Assembly (NCBI GenBank): GCA_937923405.1
Contig: CALDUY010000001.1
Location: 62,001 to 126,000 of the forward strand
Source: an uncultured Gemmataceae bacterium
Lineage (GTDB): Bacteria; Planctomycetota; Planctomycetia; Gemmatales; Gemmataceae
Reading direction: 5' to 3'
Length of the DNA stretch: 64,000 nucleotides
In this document: piece after piece, positions 8,634-18,129 of the stretch
Numbering within the stretch: the stretch's first letter is position 1
Layout of the letters: every line of letters begins with the position of its first letter
Notes under the pieces: model-generated
Database searches by the model: none
What the model saw: only the letters and a program-made list of their open reading frames with translations
What the model was told of the DNA's origin: nothing
Program-made: the position numbers and the translations under genes

Positions 8634-10903
8634 GCGTCACCTCGCAACAGAGCGCGCACCGCCACAGCGGAGCGCTGTTTCAGCAGGGGATCTTGTAGTT
8701 CGTCCAGACGGTGTAATGCAATTCGCGACACCTGCTCGCGTGTTGCCTGATACTGGTTGACCGCGACTGACAGGGAATCGACGCGGAGTGCGGCCAGGGC
8801 CAAGGCTCCCAGAGGATCGGCGGCGATTTCCCCACAGATAGAGATGGGGCGATTAGCTCGGCGTGCGGCAGTGATGGCCTCGGCAAGGATGCGGAGCACT
8901 CCCGGATGCAGGGGGTCCACCTGCCCAGCCGCTGCCGGGTCATCCCGTTCGATCCCCATGGCAGAGGCGGCCAGATCGTTCGTTCCCAGGGCAAAAAAGT
9001 CTACCTGATCTGTCCACAATGGCATGAGAGGCACGGCGGCAGCGACCTCGATCATCGCGCCGACCGGCACCTGGGATTTGTACGGCAACCCGGAACGCGA
9101 CAATTCCTGCTTCACCCGATCAAGGGTTTCTCGCACGAAATCCAACACCTCGGTCCGATTGACCAGCGGCACGAGAAGTCGCACCGGGCCTTCCGTGGCG
9201 GCTCGGTAGATGGCCCGCACCTGTTCGCGGAACAATTGCTGCAACGGCGGCGACGACAATACCAGACGCCAATCGTAGGGGCGGGTCGCCGAACTGCCCA
9301 AGTGCGAGACACTGGCGAGTTTGTCAGGCCGCAGGTCGAAAGTGCGAATGCACACGGGCCGCCCCTGCATTAGGTGTAAGAGCTTGCGATAAATCGTGAC
9401 CTGCTCATCCTCGGTTGGTAGCGTTCGTCGCGCTAGGAAGAGAAACTCGCTGCGATACAGCCCCACGCCAGCTGCGCCCAGCCGGACCGCCGTCCGTGCC
9501 TCGTACAGCAGGTTGATATTCACCTCAACCCGTGGCAGACCAGTCACCAGTTCGCTCGGCGTGACCAGACCGGTCGATGGAGTGGTTACGTCTTCCAGCA
9601 AGACCGACTGAGCCGGAGGCACCACGGTGGACTCTGGAGGATCCAGAGTGACCGTGCCTCGCGTGCCATCGACCAGCAAGCGGCGTCCCGGATGAAGCAG
9701 AGCGCTAATATCTTCGATCTGGCCGACCATCGGGATGTTCAGACTGCGAGCCAGGATGGCGGCATGACTCTGCGGGCCGCCGTGTTCGACCACGACACCG
9801 GCCAGTTGGTCCAGATCGACCGCGAACAGTTCCATCACCGACGCCTCGTGAGCCACCAACACCACTTTGTCGGTCGTCTGTTTGGCAGGACGCGGACGAA
9901 GTTGCCAGAGCAAGCGATGAAAGACATCTTTAATGTCGTAGACGCGCTCCTGGAAGAACGGCGTGGCCACTCGTTGGAAGGCGGCGACGTACTGATCGAG
10001 GGTGGCGAACAGCGCCCCCTCGGCACTGGCCCCTGCTTCGAGATGGGCGTTGAGGTCGCGTTCGATGGAGCGATCCTGCATAATCATCAACTGCGCCTGA
10101 AGAATCGCACCGTGATCTTCGCCCACGAGCTCAGAGATGTGCCGGCTCAAACGTGTTAGCTCTTCGCGGGCCCGCTGAACGGCAGCGGCGAGCCGAGCAC
10201 GCTCTCGGGCGGGATCGGACGCTTCCAGCTGCACGCTGCGCCGCCATTCGTCGAAGCCATCGACGATATACGCTTGCCCCAAACCCACGCCTGGGCTGAG
10301 CGATACCCCAGTGAGTACCTCTTCTTCCCCAAGGGAGTCCGTCGCTACTTCGCCATCGCGCTGATGAGCCATCGACGCCACTCGTTCCAACAAGCGAGCA
10401 TCGCCAACCAGCGGTGCGACCTGGGCGGCCACACTCACCAGCATGCGCACTTCGGAGGGGGAAAAAGTCCGTGGTTCGACATCCTGCACCACCAGCACGC
10501 CTTGAAGCGTCCCGCCTTCGACCAACGGTACGCCCAGGAAGGAGTGATAAGGATCCTCGCCGGTTTCGGGAAAATACTTGAAGCGGGGATGGTCGAAGGC
10601 GTCGGCGACCATGACTGGAGCGAGTTGCTGAGCCACTAACCCGGTGAGGCCTTCATCCAGCCGCATACGGACGCGACCGACAGCTTCGGGTTTGAGGCCG
10701 ACCGTTGCTCCGAGGATTAGCATGCTCGTTTCGGGTTCGAGGACGTAAACGGAGCAAACCGCCGTCCGCACTCGCCCTTGAATGAGACGGACGATGTTCA
10801 AGAGCGTCTCGGCGGCGTCATGGCTATGCACAACCAGCTGGGTGATTTCTCCCAGGGTCAGCAGCAGCGAGCTTTCGTAGCTGTTGCCTTGCGGACTACT
10901 CAT
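8630..10903 (-). CDS. ptsP: GAF-domain phosphoenolpyruvate-protein phosphotransferase (EI-Ntr type)
   Basis: This 757-residue protein (E. coli PtsP is 748) has an N-terminal GAF sensor domain (about 1-170) followed by enzyme I. The phosphorylated histidine is His380 in GGPQSHAAILAR. The C-terminal PEP-binding barrel carries RTFDLRPDK, GVGLYRSEFLFL, GAMIEVAAA and ALGTNDLAASAMG, and ends with the ICGEIAAD active-site cysteine region. It should transfer phosphate from PEP to an HPr/NPr protein in a regulatory, non-transport phosphorelay. No HPr or EIIA-Ntr gene is in the window. It lies 36 bp downstream of the MATE gene and overlaps the TIGR03000 gene by 4 bp, so the three look like one minus-strand operon. 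Confidence 0.93.
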   Translation of the reverse strand: MSSPQGNSYESSLLLTLGEITQLVVHSHDAAETLLNIVRLIQGRVRTAVCSVYVLEPETSMLILGATVGLKPEAVGRVRMRLDEGLTGLVAQQLAPVMVADAFDHPRFKYFPETGEDPYHSFLGVPLVEGGTLQGVLVVQDVEPRTFSPSEVRMLVSVAAQVAPLVGDARLLERVASMAHQRDGEVATDSLGEEEVLTGVSLSPGVGLGQAYIVDGFDEWRRSVQLEASDPARERARLAAAVQRAREELTRLSRHISELVGEDHGAILQAQLMIMQDRSIERDLNAHLEAGASAEGALFATLDQYVAAFQRVATPFFQERVYDIKDVFHRLLWQLRPRPAKQTTDKVVLVAHEASVMELFAVDLDQLAGVVVEHGGPQSHAAILARSLNIPMVGQIEDISALLHPGRRLLVDGTRGTVTLDPPESTVVPPAQSVLLEDVTTPSTGLVTPSELVTGLPRVEVNINLLYEARTAVRLGAAGVGLYRSEFLFLARRTLPTEDEQVTIYRKLLHLMQGRPVCIRTFDLRPDKLASVSHLGSSATRPYDWRLVLSSPPLQQLFREQVRAIYRAATEGPVRLLVPLVNRTEVLDFVRETLDRVKQELSRSGLPYKSQVPVGAMIEVAAAVPLMPLWTDQVDFFALGTNDLAASAMGIERDDPAAAGQVDPLHPGVLRILAEAITAARRANRPISICGEIAADPLGALALAALRVDSLSVAVNQYQATREQVSRIALHRLDELQDPLLKQRSAVAVRALLRGDA

Positions 10904-10938
10904 CGACGTTCCCGAGTTACGAGGCTTGTTTGGGTCGA

Positions 10939-12423
10939 TTATCCACGACCTGCCGCGTCAGGGGAAGAGGCGATTACAGAATCTCCGTCGTCGAGGTGGG
11001 ACGAAATCGCGGAGTTCTCCGCAGAGAGTGGTTCCTCGACATCGTCCAACAGCGGCGAAGGCATCTCAATGACGCGCATCTGCTTCCATCCGCCGTGCAT
11101 GAAGCGGAAGAAGAAGATCAAGGCCAGCAAGATGATGTATAGGGAAGCGAACGCCCAGGCGACATACATTCCCCAGTCGAATTGCCAGGCCAGATAGGTC
11201 GGCAAGACCATGACCGGCCAGGAGATACCAACGCTGACCAGGGTGACGAACCGGGTATCGCCCGCTCCACGCAGGGCAAAACTGAAGACCAGGTTCAGGC
11301 TGTCGAACAGACAGTAGACCGCGACAAAGCGGAGCAACAGCGGCACACGCTCGACGACGGCGGCCCAGCCCACCGGGTCGGTCTTCGTCTCGAACGGCAC
11401 CACCAGCAAACCCGGCGCGAACACATACAGGATGGCGACCAACAACGTGGCCGCGAAACTGAAGATCAATCCCGTCCAGGTGGCTCGTTCGGCCTCAGTC
11501 GGCTGATCCGCGCCGAGATAGCGGCCCACGAGAACCTCGATGGCCTGGCCAACTCCCATCATCGGCAAGAACGCCAGCAGATTCAGCGTGCAGGCTATGC
11601 CGGTCGCGGCGAGATCCTCCTTGCCAAAGTTGCCGACAAAGATGAGGAAAATGCTGTAGGCCAACGTCTCCAAACTGGCCCCGATCCCCTGGGGCAAGCC
11701 AAAGTACATGAGCCGTCCGAACAGTTCGCGATCGAAGCCCCAGCCGCGCAGAATACCGAACTCGGTAATGAAGCGAGGACGTAACAACAGGCCCAGTCCG
11801 ACCAGGGCACTGGTACTGGAGCCAATCACCGTGGCCCAGCCTGCGCCGACGATGCCCATCGGCTCGAAGCCGAATCGTCCCTGAATGAGGACGAAAGCCA
11901 GCGCGACATTGACGAGAATACCCGTGGCGTTGATGACCAGCACGACGGTACTCTGGCCGCGTCCACCGAAGAAGCTGCTCGCCGCCGTGGTCACCAGGAA
12001 CGGCAGCGCCGAGAAGCAGAGATAGCGGAGATAGGCCGCCTCGCGGTGCTGGAGGTCGGGATCATGCCCGCTCAGGGCGACGATGGGATCGGCCAGTGGG
12101 ACGAGAAGTAAAAATCCCAGCCCGGTCAGGGCGGCAAACCACATCGCCTGACCGACGACCTCCCCCACACGCGACGGCTTGCCCGCTCCGGTATACTGAG
12201 CAACGAAGGTGGAAGCATACATCGTCGTCCATTGGAAGAGCGAAAGCACACTCCAAAAGAGGATGACCGCGGAAATGCCGGCCCCAATGTCTTCGATCGA
12301 CTGCTGACTGAGCAGGATGCGATCGACGACGATCTGTAGCGTCCAGCACGACTGAGACAGGATGAAGGGCCACGCTAACCGCCAGAGTTCCTTGCTGGAT
12401 TGCACTGTCGGACGCGCGATCAT
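10939..12423 (-). CDS. MATE family efflux transporter
   Basis: This multidrug/toxin-extrusion type transporter should have twelve membrane helices (494 residues). It opens with the typical LWRLAWPFILSQSCWTLQIVVDRILLSQ segment, and a second homologous half begins near residue 240 (LPQGIGASLETLAYSIFLIFVGNFG). Such proteins exchange Na+ or H+ for cationic compounds; the substrate is not readable. I chose the ATG at 12423 (MIARPTV) because GGAG lies 9 nt upstream. The longer frame up to 12615 adds 64 Arg-rich residues with no export or helix logic and would overlap the divergent HEAT gene. The C-terminal ~35 residues are acidic and soluble. Confidence 0.9.
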   Translation of the reverse strand: MIARPTVQSSKELWRLAWPFILSQSCWTLQIVVDRILLSQQSIEDIGAGISAVILFWSVLSLFQWTTMYASTFVAQYTGAGKPSRVGEVVGQAMWFAALTGLGFLLLVPLADPIVALSGHDPDLQHREAAYLRYLCFSALPFLVTTAASSFFGGRGQSTVVLVINATGILVNVALAFVLIQGRFGFEPMGIVGAGWATVIGSSTSALVGLGLLLRPRFITEFGILRGWGFDRELFGRLMYFGLPQGIGASLETLAYSIFLIFVGNFGKEDLAATGIACTLNLLAFLPMMGVGQAIEVLVGRYLGADQPTEAERATWTGLIFSFAATLLVAILYVFAPGLLVVPFETKTDPVGWAAVVERVPLLLRFVAVYCLFDSLNLVFSFALRGAGDTRFVTLVSVGISWPVMVLPTYLAWQFDWGMYVAWAFASLYIILLALIFFFRFMHGGWKQMRVIEMPSPLLDDVEEPLSAENSAISSHLDDGDSVIASSPDAAGRG

Positions 12424-12572
12424 ACCGAGGTACTCCAGGCGAGAGGACTTGCGAAGGGTAACAATAGAGGCAACCAATCGGACACGCCAGCCCTGTCGGA
12501 GGTTCGCTTGCGAGGCCTTTGGCGCTGCGTTACAGTGGTTCAACAGGGGAAGAATCCAACGGAGAAGTCGCC

Positions 12573-13481
12573 ATGAACGCCTGCTTGATGCTGCTGGTGT
12601 TGCTCTTGCCGGCACAAGCCAAGAGCGAAGAGGACCAGGAAAAGAAGCGGGATGCCATCATCGATCGCTTCATTCTCGCCGACACGGGCCGACTCGCCGG
12701 CGCGGAAGCCAAGAAAGCGATCGCTGAGTTCGACAAACTGGGAGTCGAGGCCGTCCCCGCACTAATCCGCGGCTTGAATCGGTCGGCCAAGTTGGATCAC
12801 ACTTGCCCCGTGCTGATGATCAGTAAGAAGCTGGGCAAGATCCTGCTGGCCTGCGACGACGAGAAGCTGATCGAGTTTGCTCGCGATGAGATTGGTGCGG
12901 GGCTGTCGAAGACGCCACACGCTGGCACGCTGGCCGATCTGCGGGTGCGATTGGCCATGCACCAAAACGCCCTGGCCCGACGTCCGCCCATTCCTGCTGG
13001 CGGTCCTGGCAAGATGACGACCACGGCACTGATGCGGGCCATTCCCCGAGTGCGTGGCGAACAGTTGCAAAGCGTGTTGCGCGAACTGGGCCAACGCGAC
13101 GAGCGCGAAGCCCTCATCGGCCTAACGTCGGCGACCAATCACCGCGACCCTACCATTGCCCAACTGGCCCGTCAGATGCTCGATGAACATCAAAGCCGAC
13201 TGTCCATCTCGATGTTAGAAGAACGCATGAAGGAAGGAGCCAGCGAAGTCAAACGCAGCGCCATTCGGGTTGCCCGTGATAAGCACCTCGAACTGACGCT
13301 GGCCATCATCGATCGTCTGACCGACGAGCAACCCGCCGTCCGCGCCGAGGCCCGAGCGGCTCTGAAGAAGCTGAGCGAAGGTAAGCAAGACTTCGGTCCT
13401 GAACCGAACGCCAACAAAGAGAAGCAACGCGAAGCCCAGCGCCGCTGGCGTGAATGGTGGCTGTCGCACGCCGACAAGTAG
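12573..13481 (+). CDS. Secreted HEAT-repeat-like protein
   Basis: This 302-residue protein has a clear signal peptide (MNACLMLLVLLLPAQA, residues 1-16). The remainder is highly helical, with HEAT-like units such as KKAIAEFDKLGVEAVPALIRGL near residue 50 and REALIGLTSATNHRDPTIAQLARQML near 190. I chose ATG 12573 over the upstream 12519 because GGAG is 8 nt before it and the signal peptide starts there. A protein-protein scaffold role in the periplasm is inferred from the fold. It is divergent from the MATE gene and lies 151 bp ahead of the DUF1559 gene; that gap holds a small hairpin (13533-13547) and otherwise nothing recognisable. Confidence 0.75.
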   Translation: MNACLMLLVLLLPAQAKSEEDQEKKRDAIIDRFILADTGRLAGAEAKKAIAEFDKLGVEAVPALIRGLNRSAKLDHTCPVLMISKKLGKILLACDDEKLIEFARDEIGAGLSKTPHAGTLADLRVRLAMHQNALARRPPIPAGGPGKMTTTALMRAIPRVRGEQLQSVLRELGQRDEREALIGLTSATNHRDPTIAQLARQMLDEHQSRLSISMLEERMKEGASEVKRSAIRVARDKHLELTLAIIDRLTDEQPAVRAEARAALKKLSEGKQDFGPEPNANKEKQREAQRRWREWWLSHADK

Positions 13482-13632
13482 TCGGCAGGCAGCAGCTCGT
13501 TCCGCTCATCAATCCACGCGACCAGATTCAGACTCGCTTTTAGCGAGATCGCCGAAATTTCATACTTCGTCGTCTTGTTAACTCGTATGATGATCTTCGA
13601 ATTCGTAACACCAACTCCTTCGGAGGTCATCC

Positions 13633-14598
13633 ATGACGCAACCCACGCTGAAATCGTATCGCGCGGGGTTCACATTAATTGAACTGTTGGTCGTAATTGC
13701 CATCATCGCCATTTTGATCGGGCTATTGTTGCCGGCGGTGCAGAAAGTACGCGAGGCGGCAGCCCGTATGCAGTGCAGCAACAATCTCAAACAGATCGGC
13801 ATTGCCATGCATAACTACGAGGGAGCGACCGGTAAACTCCCACCGGGGTTGCCGATCTTCTATCGTGCCTTTTCGCCGTTGGCTATGCTGTCGCCGTACC
13901 TGGAACAGGACAACACCTACAAGCTGATCAACTTCAATCGCTCGCCAGTTCCGACGACGATTCCGCCGCCGCCAGACGATGGCTCCGCCAATGATCCTCC
14001 AGCGATGACACGAGTGAAAATCTTCCATTGCCCCTCGGATAAGGAGGCGATACCCGGCTCACGCTACGCGGGTACCAACTACGTCGGTTGCACTGGAACT
14101 GGGCTAGTCAATCAAGGTTGGCTGGCCGATGCCGATGGCGTGTTTCGCCAGGAGAGGGCCTACAAAATCGTCGACATCTCCGACGGCAGCAGCAATACGG
14201 TCGCTTTCAGCGAGACGATCAAGGGAGGTGGACCGGCAGCTAGTAGCGACGTGTGCGAGTACTACAAACAGGTGCCGTTGGCCTTTTTCCCACCGTATCT
14301 GACCACAGGTGGTTGCGACAGCTCAACCACTTGGATCGGTACACGGGGCGAACGCTGGACGGCTGGGCGATATGGCGATCAGCTCTACAACCACTTTTTC
14401 ACTCCCAATAGTGCTTCTCCCGACTGCATCAATACTGTCGGCGGAGCTGGTTGGACCGCTGCACGCAGCCGACACACCGGAGGCGTCAATATCCTCCTCT
14501 GCGATGGCAGCGTTCGCTTCGTTCAGAACAGCGTGGCACTTAATGTCTGGCGTGCCGCCTCCACGATCATGGGCGGTGAAGTACCAGGGAATTTTTGA
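13633..14598 (+). CDS. DUF1559 protein with prepilin-type N-terminus
   Basis: This 321-residue member of the expanded planctomycete DUF1559 family has a type IV prepilin/pseudopilin leader: a short basic leader to Gly12, cleavage before Phe13, Glu17 (+5), then a long hydrophobic helix ([18 protein letters not shown]). It continues with the family-typical [20 protein letters not shown]. The rest is a beta-rich head with the LSPYLEQDN motif, several cysteines and the C-terminal signature [11 protein letters not shown]. It should be processed by a prepilin peptidase and exposed at the cell surface or in a pseudopilus. GGAGG lies 6 nt before the ATG. A broken paralog lies at 44208-45267. The kelch lipoprotein gene follows closely. 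Confidence 0.92.
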   Translation: MTQPTLKSYRAGFTLIELLVVIAIIAILIGLLLPAVQKVREAAARMQCSNNLKQIGIAMHNYEGATGKLPPGLPIFYRAFSPLAMLSPYLEQDNTYKLINFNRSPVPTTIPPPPDDGSANDPPAMTRVKIFHCPSDKEAIPGSRYAGTNYVGCTGTGLVNQGWLADADGVFRQERAYKIVDISDGSSNTVAFSETIKGGGPAASSDVCEYYKQVPLAFFPPYLTTGGCDSSTTWIGTRGERWTAGRYGDQLYNHFFTPNSASPDCINTVGGAGWTAARSRHTGGVNILLCDGSVRFVQNSVALNVWRAASTIMGGEVPGNF

Positions 14599-14633
14599 AT
14601 CACTTTAGGCGTTACGCAGTTGTAGGAGTGAGG

Positions 14634-15728
14634 ATGTTAACCATGAACGCTCTACTTCGTCTGATAGGAGTGATCCTAGTAGCCCTGTGCTTGCTGTCCT
14701 CGTGTCACGCCGAGGAGCAGCCTGGGCTGTCGACTCTTGCCATCGACTATCCCGGAGCGGCCAAACGCAACCAGTGCGTTTTTCTGCACAAGGGGCAGCT
14801 GTACGTCTTCGGAGGGACACGTAGCCTCGATCCGCGCGACTTTGAGCCAGCCAACTTCGTCGACGATGCCTATCGAATCGATACTTCCACCGGCAAAGTG
14901 ACCGCGCTGACCAAACCGCCCATGCCGATGATGCGTGTCAATACGGTCGTGGTCGGCGACGTCGGCTATGCCGTTGGCGGAATCACCCACGATGGCAAAC
15001 GCTGGCAGTTGTCCGATGCGATCTGGCGCTACGACTTCTCTGCCGACAAGTGGACTCGGTTGCAGGCAAAATTGCCGACCGCGCGAACGCTATTTGGTCT
15101 GACGGAAAAGGATGGCCTGCTCTGGGTGCTGGGAGGATGGTGCGACGACCCCAGCCGTGCCAAAGCCGTCAAAGGGCCAGGCATGAAGGTGACGACTGAC
15201 GTGGTCACGATCGACATTCGAGACAAGACGCCCGTGGTGCAAATTCAACCGGAAAAGTTGCCCCATGAGCGACGCTCGTATGGAGCGGCGCGGATCGGCA
15301 ACAAGTTCTATCTCAGTGGCGGACTCGACGATGGGTTTGACTATGTCGAAAAATCTGATGTATTTGATCTGTCAACTCGCAAATGGGAAGAGTATCCCTC
15401 GCCCAACAAAGTTCGAGCAATGGCTGACCTGGTCGCTTGCGCTGGTAAGCTCTACCTGGCAGGTGGGTTTTCGTTTGGCGAGGTTAGCGACGACGGTAAG
15501 CCCGCCAGTCCGTTCACCGAAAATCGCTCGCTGGAAGTTTACGATCCGACCAGTAAAACTTGGACGGTGCTGCTCGCCGAACTGCCCAACACCGTGGGGG
15601 GCAGCGCCTTGAATCTATTGGCAGACGATCGGCATCTCCTCACCTGGTCGTTCGATCAGAAACAGGCCAACCGAGCTTACCTGACCCGCATTGATCCGAG
15701 CAAACTAACAGGACAAAAGTCACGATGA
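14634..15728 (+). CDS. Kelch-repeat lipoprotein
   Basis: This 364-residue protein has a lipoprotein signal peptide with a LSSC lipobox (Cys24), so it is probably anchored to a membrane facing the periplasm. The remainder is a kelch beta-propeller: repeated units with Gly-Gly and spaced Tyr/Trp, for example LYVFGG, GYAVGG, LWVLGGW, FYLSGGL and LYLAGGF at roughly 50-60 residue intervals. Two ATGs, 14634 and 14643, both give a good signal peptide; AGGAG at 14624 favours the first. Kelch propellers usually bind proteins or carbohydrates; the ligand is unknown. It overlaps the downstream PQQ-propeller gene by 4 bp (ATGA), so two propeller proteins are made from one transcript. Confidence 0.85.
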   Translation: MLTMNALLRLIGVILVALCLLSSCHAEEQPGLSTLAIDYPGAAKRNQCVFLHKGQLYVFGGTRSLDPRDFEPANFVDDAYRIDTSTGKVTALTKPPMPMMRVNTVVVGDVGYAVGGITHDGKRWQLSDAIWRYDFSADKWTRLQAKLPTARTLFGLTEKDGLLWVLGGWCDDPSRAKAVKGPGMKVTTDVVTIDIRDKTPVVQIQPEKLPHERRSYGAARIGNKFYLSGGLDDGFDYVEKSDVFDLSTRKWEEYPSPNKVRAMADLVACAGKLYLAGGFSFGEVSDDGKPASPFTENRSLEVYDPTSKTWTVLLAELPNTVGGSALNLLADDRHLLTWSFDQKQANRAYLTRIDPSKLTGQKSR

Positions 15729-16948
15729 CCCGATACTCGACGTTCGTACTGCTATTGGCGCTGGCGCAGCTGGTGCGGGCCGCCGACTGGCCCCAGTGGC
15801 GCGGACCGACTCGCGACGGGGTGGTGGCCGGCTCTTCTTGGCCCAATCGACTGGACGACAATTCTTTCAAATCGATCTGGTCCTGCAAGTTGGGGCCAGG
15901 CTATTCGGGACCAATCGTCCATGCGGGCAAGGTGTTCGTCGCCGAGAGCCTCGACGAAAAGGAGGAATCCGTTCGTGCCTTCGAGTTGGCCACAGGTAAA
16001 CAGCTCTGGCAGGCTCGCTGGCCTGGGCACGTTTCTGTTGTCTTCATCGCCAAACCCAACGGCGACTGGATCAAAGCGACACCGGCCTGCGATGGGGAAT
16101 GTCTCTACGTCGTCGGCATGCAGGATGTGCTGGTCTGTCTGGAGGTTGAGTCCGGCCGCGAACGCTGGCGGGTCGACTTCACCGAGTTATTGAAAACACC
16201 GATTCCACAGTTCGGCAGCGTCTCCTCACCGCTGGTCGTCGGCGAGCATGTGTACGTTCAGGCCGCTGGTTCTTTTCTCAAGCTGGACAAGAAGACGGGC
16301 AAGCTGGTTTGGCGGACGCTGAAGACCGACGCCAAGATGCAAGATAATCCGTTTGCTTCGCCTGTGCTGGCGACTCTGGCAGGGAAACGGCAACTGGTGG
16401 TACAGAGCCGCAAACTGCTGGCCGGTGTCGACGAGGATAACGGCGAGGTGTTGTGGTCGATACCTGTGCCGGCCTTTCAGGATACCAATGTGCTGACGCC
16501 GTTGGTGCATCGCGATCAGATCTTTACCAGTTCCTATGGCGGCGGCTCGTTTCTCGTTGAAATCCGCAAGACCGGCGACAAGTTCGAGGTGCAACAGCGT
16601 TGGCGTTCCAAACCGCAGGGGTACATGTCCTCTCCGGTGCGGGTCGGCGAGCATCTGTATCATCATCTGCGCAATCAGCGATTCTGCTGTCTGTCGTTGG
16701 CCGATGGTTCCGAGAAATGGACCACCGATCCGTTCGGCAAGTACTGGAGCATGGCGGTGCAGGGGGACAAGATCCTCGCTCTGGATCAGACCGGCGACCT
16801 ACGCTTAATTCGCGCCAATCCCGACAAGTTTGAACTGCTGGGTAAAATGCACGTGACCGATGCCACCAGCTGGGCGCACTTAGCCATCGTCGAGGATCTC
16901 GTACTCATTCGTGCCCTAGATGGGCTGACCGTGTATCGTTGGAAATAA
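15725..16948 (+). CDS. Exported PQQ-like beta-propeller protein
   Basis: This 407-residue protein has a signal peptide (about residues 1-19) followed directly by the DWPQWRGPTRDGV motif common at the start of planctomycete PQQ-like propellers. Repeated blades carry the Trp-docking pattern, such as LATGKQLWQARW, LEVESGRERWRVDF, DKKTGKLVWRTL and DEDNGEVLWSIP. No active-site residues of a quinoprotein dehydrogenase are evident, so it is more likely a structural or binding propeller than an enzyme. Its start overlaps the kelch lipoprotein stop by 4 bp. Confidence 0.88.
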   Translation: MTRYSTFVLLLALAQLVRAADWPQWRGPTRDGVVAGSSWPNRLDDNSFKSIWSCKLGPGYSGPIVHAGKVFVAESLDEKEESVRAFELATGKQLWQARWPGHVSVVFIAKPNGDWIKATPACDGECLYVVGMQDVLVCLEVESGRERWRVDFTELLKTPIPQFGSVSSPLVVGEHVYVQAAGSFLKLDKKTGKLVWRTLKTDAKMQDNPFASPVLATLAGKRQLVVQSRKLLAGVDEDNGEVLWSIPVPAFQDTNVLTPLVHRDQIFTSSYGGGSFLVEIRKTGDKFEVQQRWRSKPQGYMSSPVRVGEHLYHHLRNQRFCCLSLADGSEKWTTDPFGKYWSMAVQGDKILALDQTGDLRLIRANPDKFELLGKMHVTDATSWAHLAIVEDLVLIRALDGLTVYRWK

Positions 16949-17305
16949 TCACTGCCTGGCTCCGACTGCTTAGAAGCGGGGAGCCTCTTTCCTTTCGCTA
17001 ACGCATCTGGGCCACTGCGTTACTCCGCGTTGGGCTTGGCGGAGATCCTTTGTGCTTCTTGCTCAGCTTCTTCGGTTTCGCCCCCCTTCCAGTATCGTGA
17101 AGTCTTTTCAAGAGATGTAACTTGAACAGCCCTAGCGTGAATGTAACAGTCCTAGCATGAGTTTGGATGAGATTGCGTGCAATGCGATCCTGTCTGCGGT
17201 TGGGCAATGAGCGACTTCTGCATCCTGGGGTATGAAGAACGAGCGAGAATGCTACAATAATAGCGTTCAAGAGCCTGCTAGTGATTGTAATGAGAGCGAA
17301 CGCTG
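16949..17305. other. Intergenic region with a short direct repeat
   Basis: This is a 357-bp gap between the PQQ propeller and the Arg/Glu block protein. A 20-bp imperfect direct repeat (AACAG-C/T-CCTAGC-G/A-TGA...) lies at 17125-17144 and 17145-17164. The only sizeable reading frame, on the minus strand (16998-17270), lacks a ribosome site and a protein-like composition. The promoter of the downstream gene probably lies here, but I cannot assign it. Confidence 0.4.
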
Positions 17306-18034
17306 ATGCACGATCCTGAATATCTCAAAAATTGGGAATCGCTTCTCAATGATCTGGGGCTGGAGCAACCAGCGACGACGGAGCCGCCGCAACCTCTGCC
17401 TCAGCCCAGTCCCGAAGCGGAACAGCAGTCGCAAGCCGTGATCGAGGAAGCACCTGCACCGGTGAGCGAAGAACCCACAGCGGGACGAGGGCGGCGTCGG
17501 CGCAGCACGCCGGTGGAAGAAGTCGAACCCAACACGACGGAGCCAACTGAAGAACCGGTCAAAGAGGTTCGAGGGCGTCGTCGCCGTCGCGGCAAAGCAG
17601 TCGAGGAAGAGACGCCCGCCGTGGTTGAGACGGCGGAACAAACCACGCTCCCTGAGGCCAGCCCGGTCAGTGAGACGCCACCACCTCTACCGGTCGAGGT
17701 GTTGGTTGAGACTGCTGTCGCCGAGAGCGAAACCGCTGAACCTGCCACGGTGGCCGATGTTTCGACTGAAGATGGCGAAGACACCGAACCGGAACGACGT
17801 CGTCGGCGTCGCCGGCGTCGTGGCCGCAAGCCGGCAGTCGAGGCTGAAGCAGTTGCGGAAGAGGATGACGACAGTGAGGAAGCCGCTGCCGAGGAGGAAG
17901 TGGTATCCGAGGAAGTGGAAGAAGCAACGGAACAGGAAGAAGAGGACGACGAGGAGTTTGAAGATCTGACCGACTTGGCGGTGCCCAGCTGGGCCGAGTT
18001 GGTTGCCTCCCTGTATCGTCCCCCCGATCGGTAA
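17306..18034 (+). CDS. Disordered Arg/Glu block protein
   Basis: This 242-residue protein is almost wholly low-complexity. Acidic Glu/Pro/Thr/Val stretches alternate with three basic blocks: GRGRRRRS near residue 60, RGRRRRRGK near 90, and a run of nine Arg near 164. A long acidic tail (about 175-217) precedes a short ordered-looking C-terminus, DLAVPSWAELVASLYRP. The N-terminus, MHDPEYLKNWESLLNDLGL, is also non-repetitive. There is no signal peptide or membrane segment. Planctomycetes encode similar proteins with RRRRRGR blocks and a C-terminal Pro-Ser/Thr-Trp motif of unknown role; nucleic-acid binding is plausible but inferred. It stands alone, 96 bp before the GNAT gene. Confidence 0.72.
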   Translation: MHDPEYLKNWESLLNDLGLEQPATTEPPQPLPQPSPEAEQQSQAVIEEAPAPVSEEPTAGRGRRRRSTPVEEVEPNTTEPTEEPVKEVRGRRRRRGKAVEEETPAVVETAEQTTLPEASPVSETPPPLPVEVLVETAVAESETAEPATVADVSTEDGEDTEPERRRRRRRRRGRKPAVEAEAVAEEDDDSEEAAAEEEVVSEEVEEATEQEEEDDEEFEDLTDLAVPSWAELVASLYRPPDR

Positions 18035-18129
18035 TCCGAAGTTAGACTGAATGCAGGGCAACGTCGGGATGCGGCAGGGATGCGCTCAGGCATCCTGGTT
18101 TAGCCATTGCTACCGAGGGTAGGCATCAT

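Noticed and set aside
12424-12615. N-terminal extension of the MATE protein
   Set aside because: It is Arg-rich, overlaps the divergent HEAT gene, and the internal ATG has a proper GGAG.
16998-17270. 90-codon minus-strand frame in the intergenic gap
   Set aside because: It has no ribosome site, basic random-like composition and no neighbour relation.
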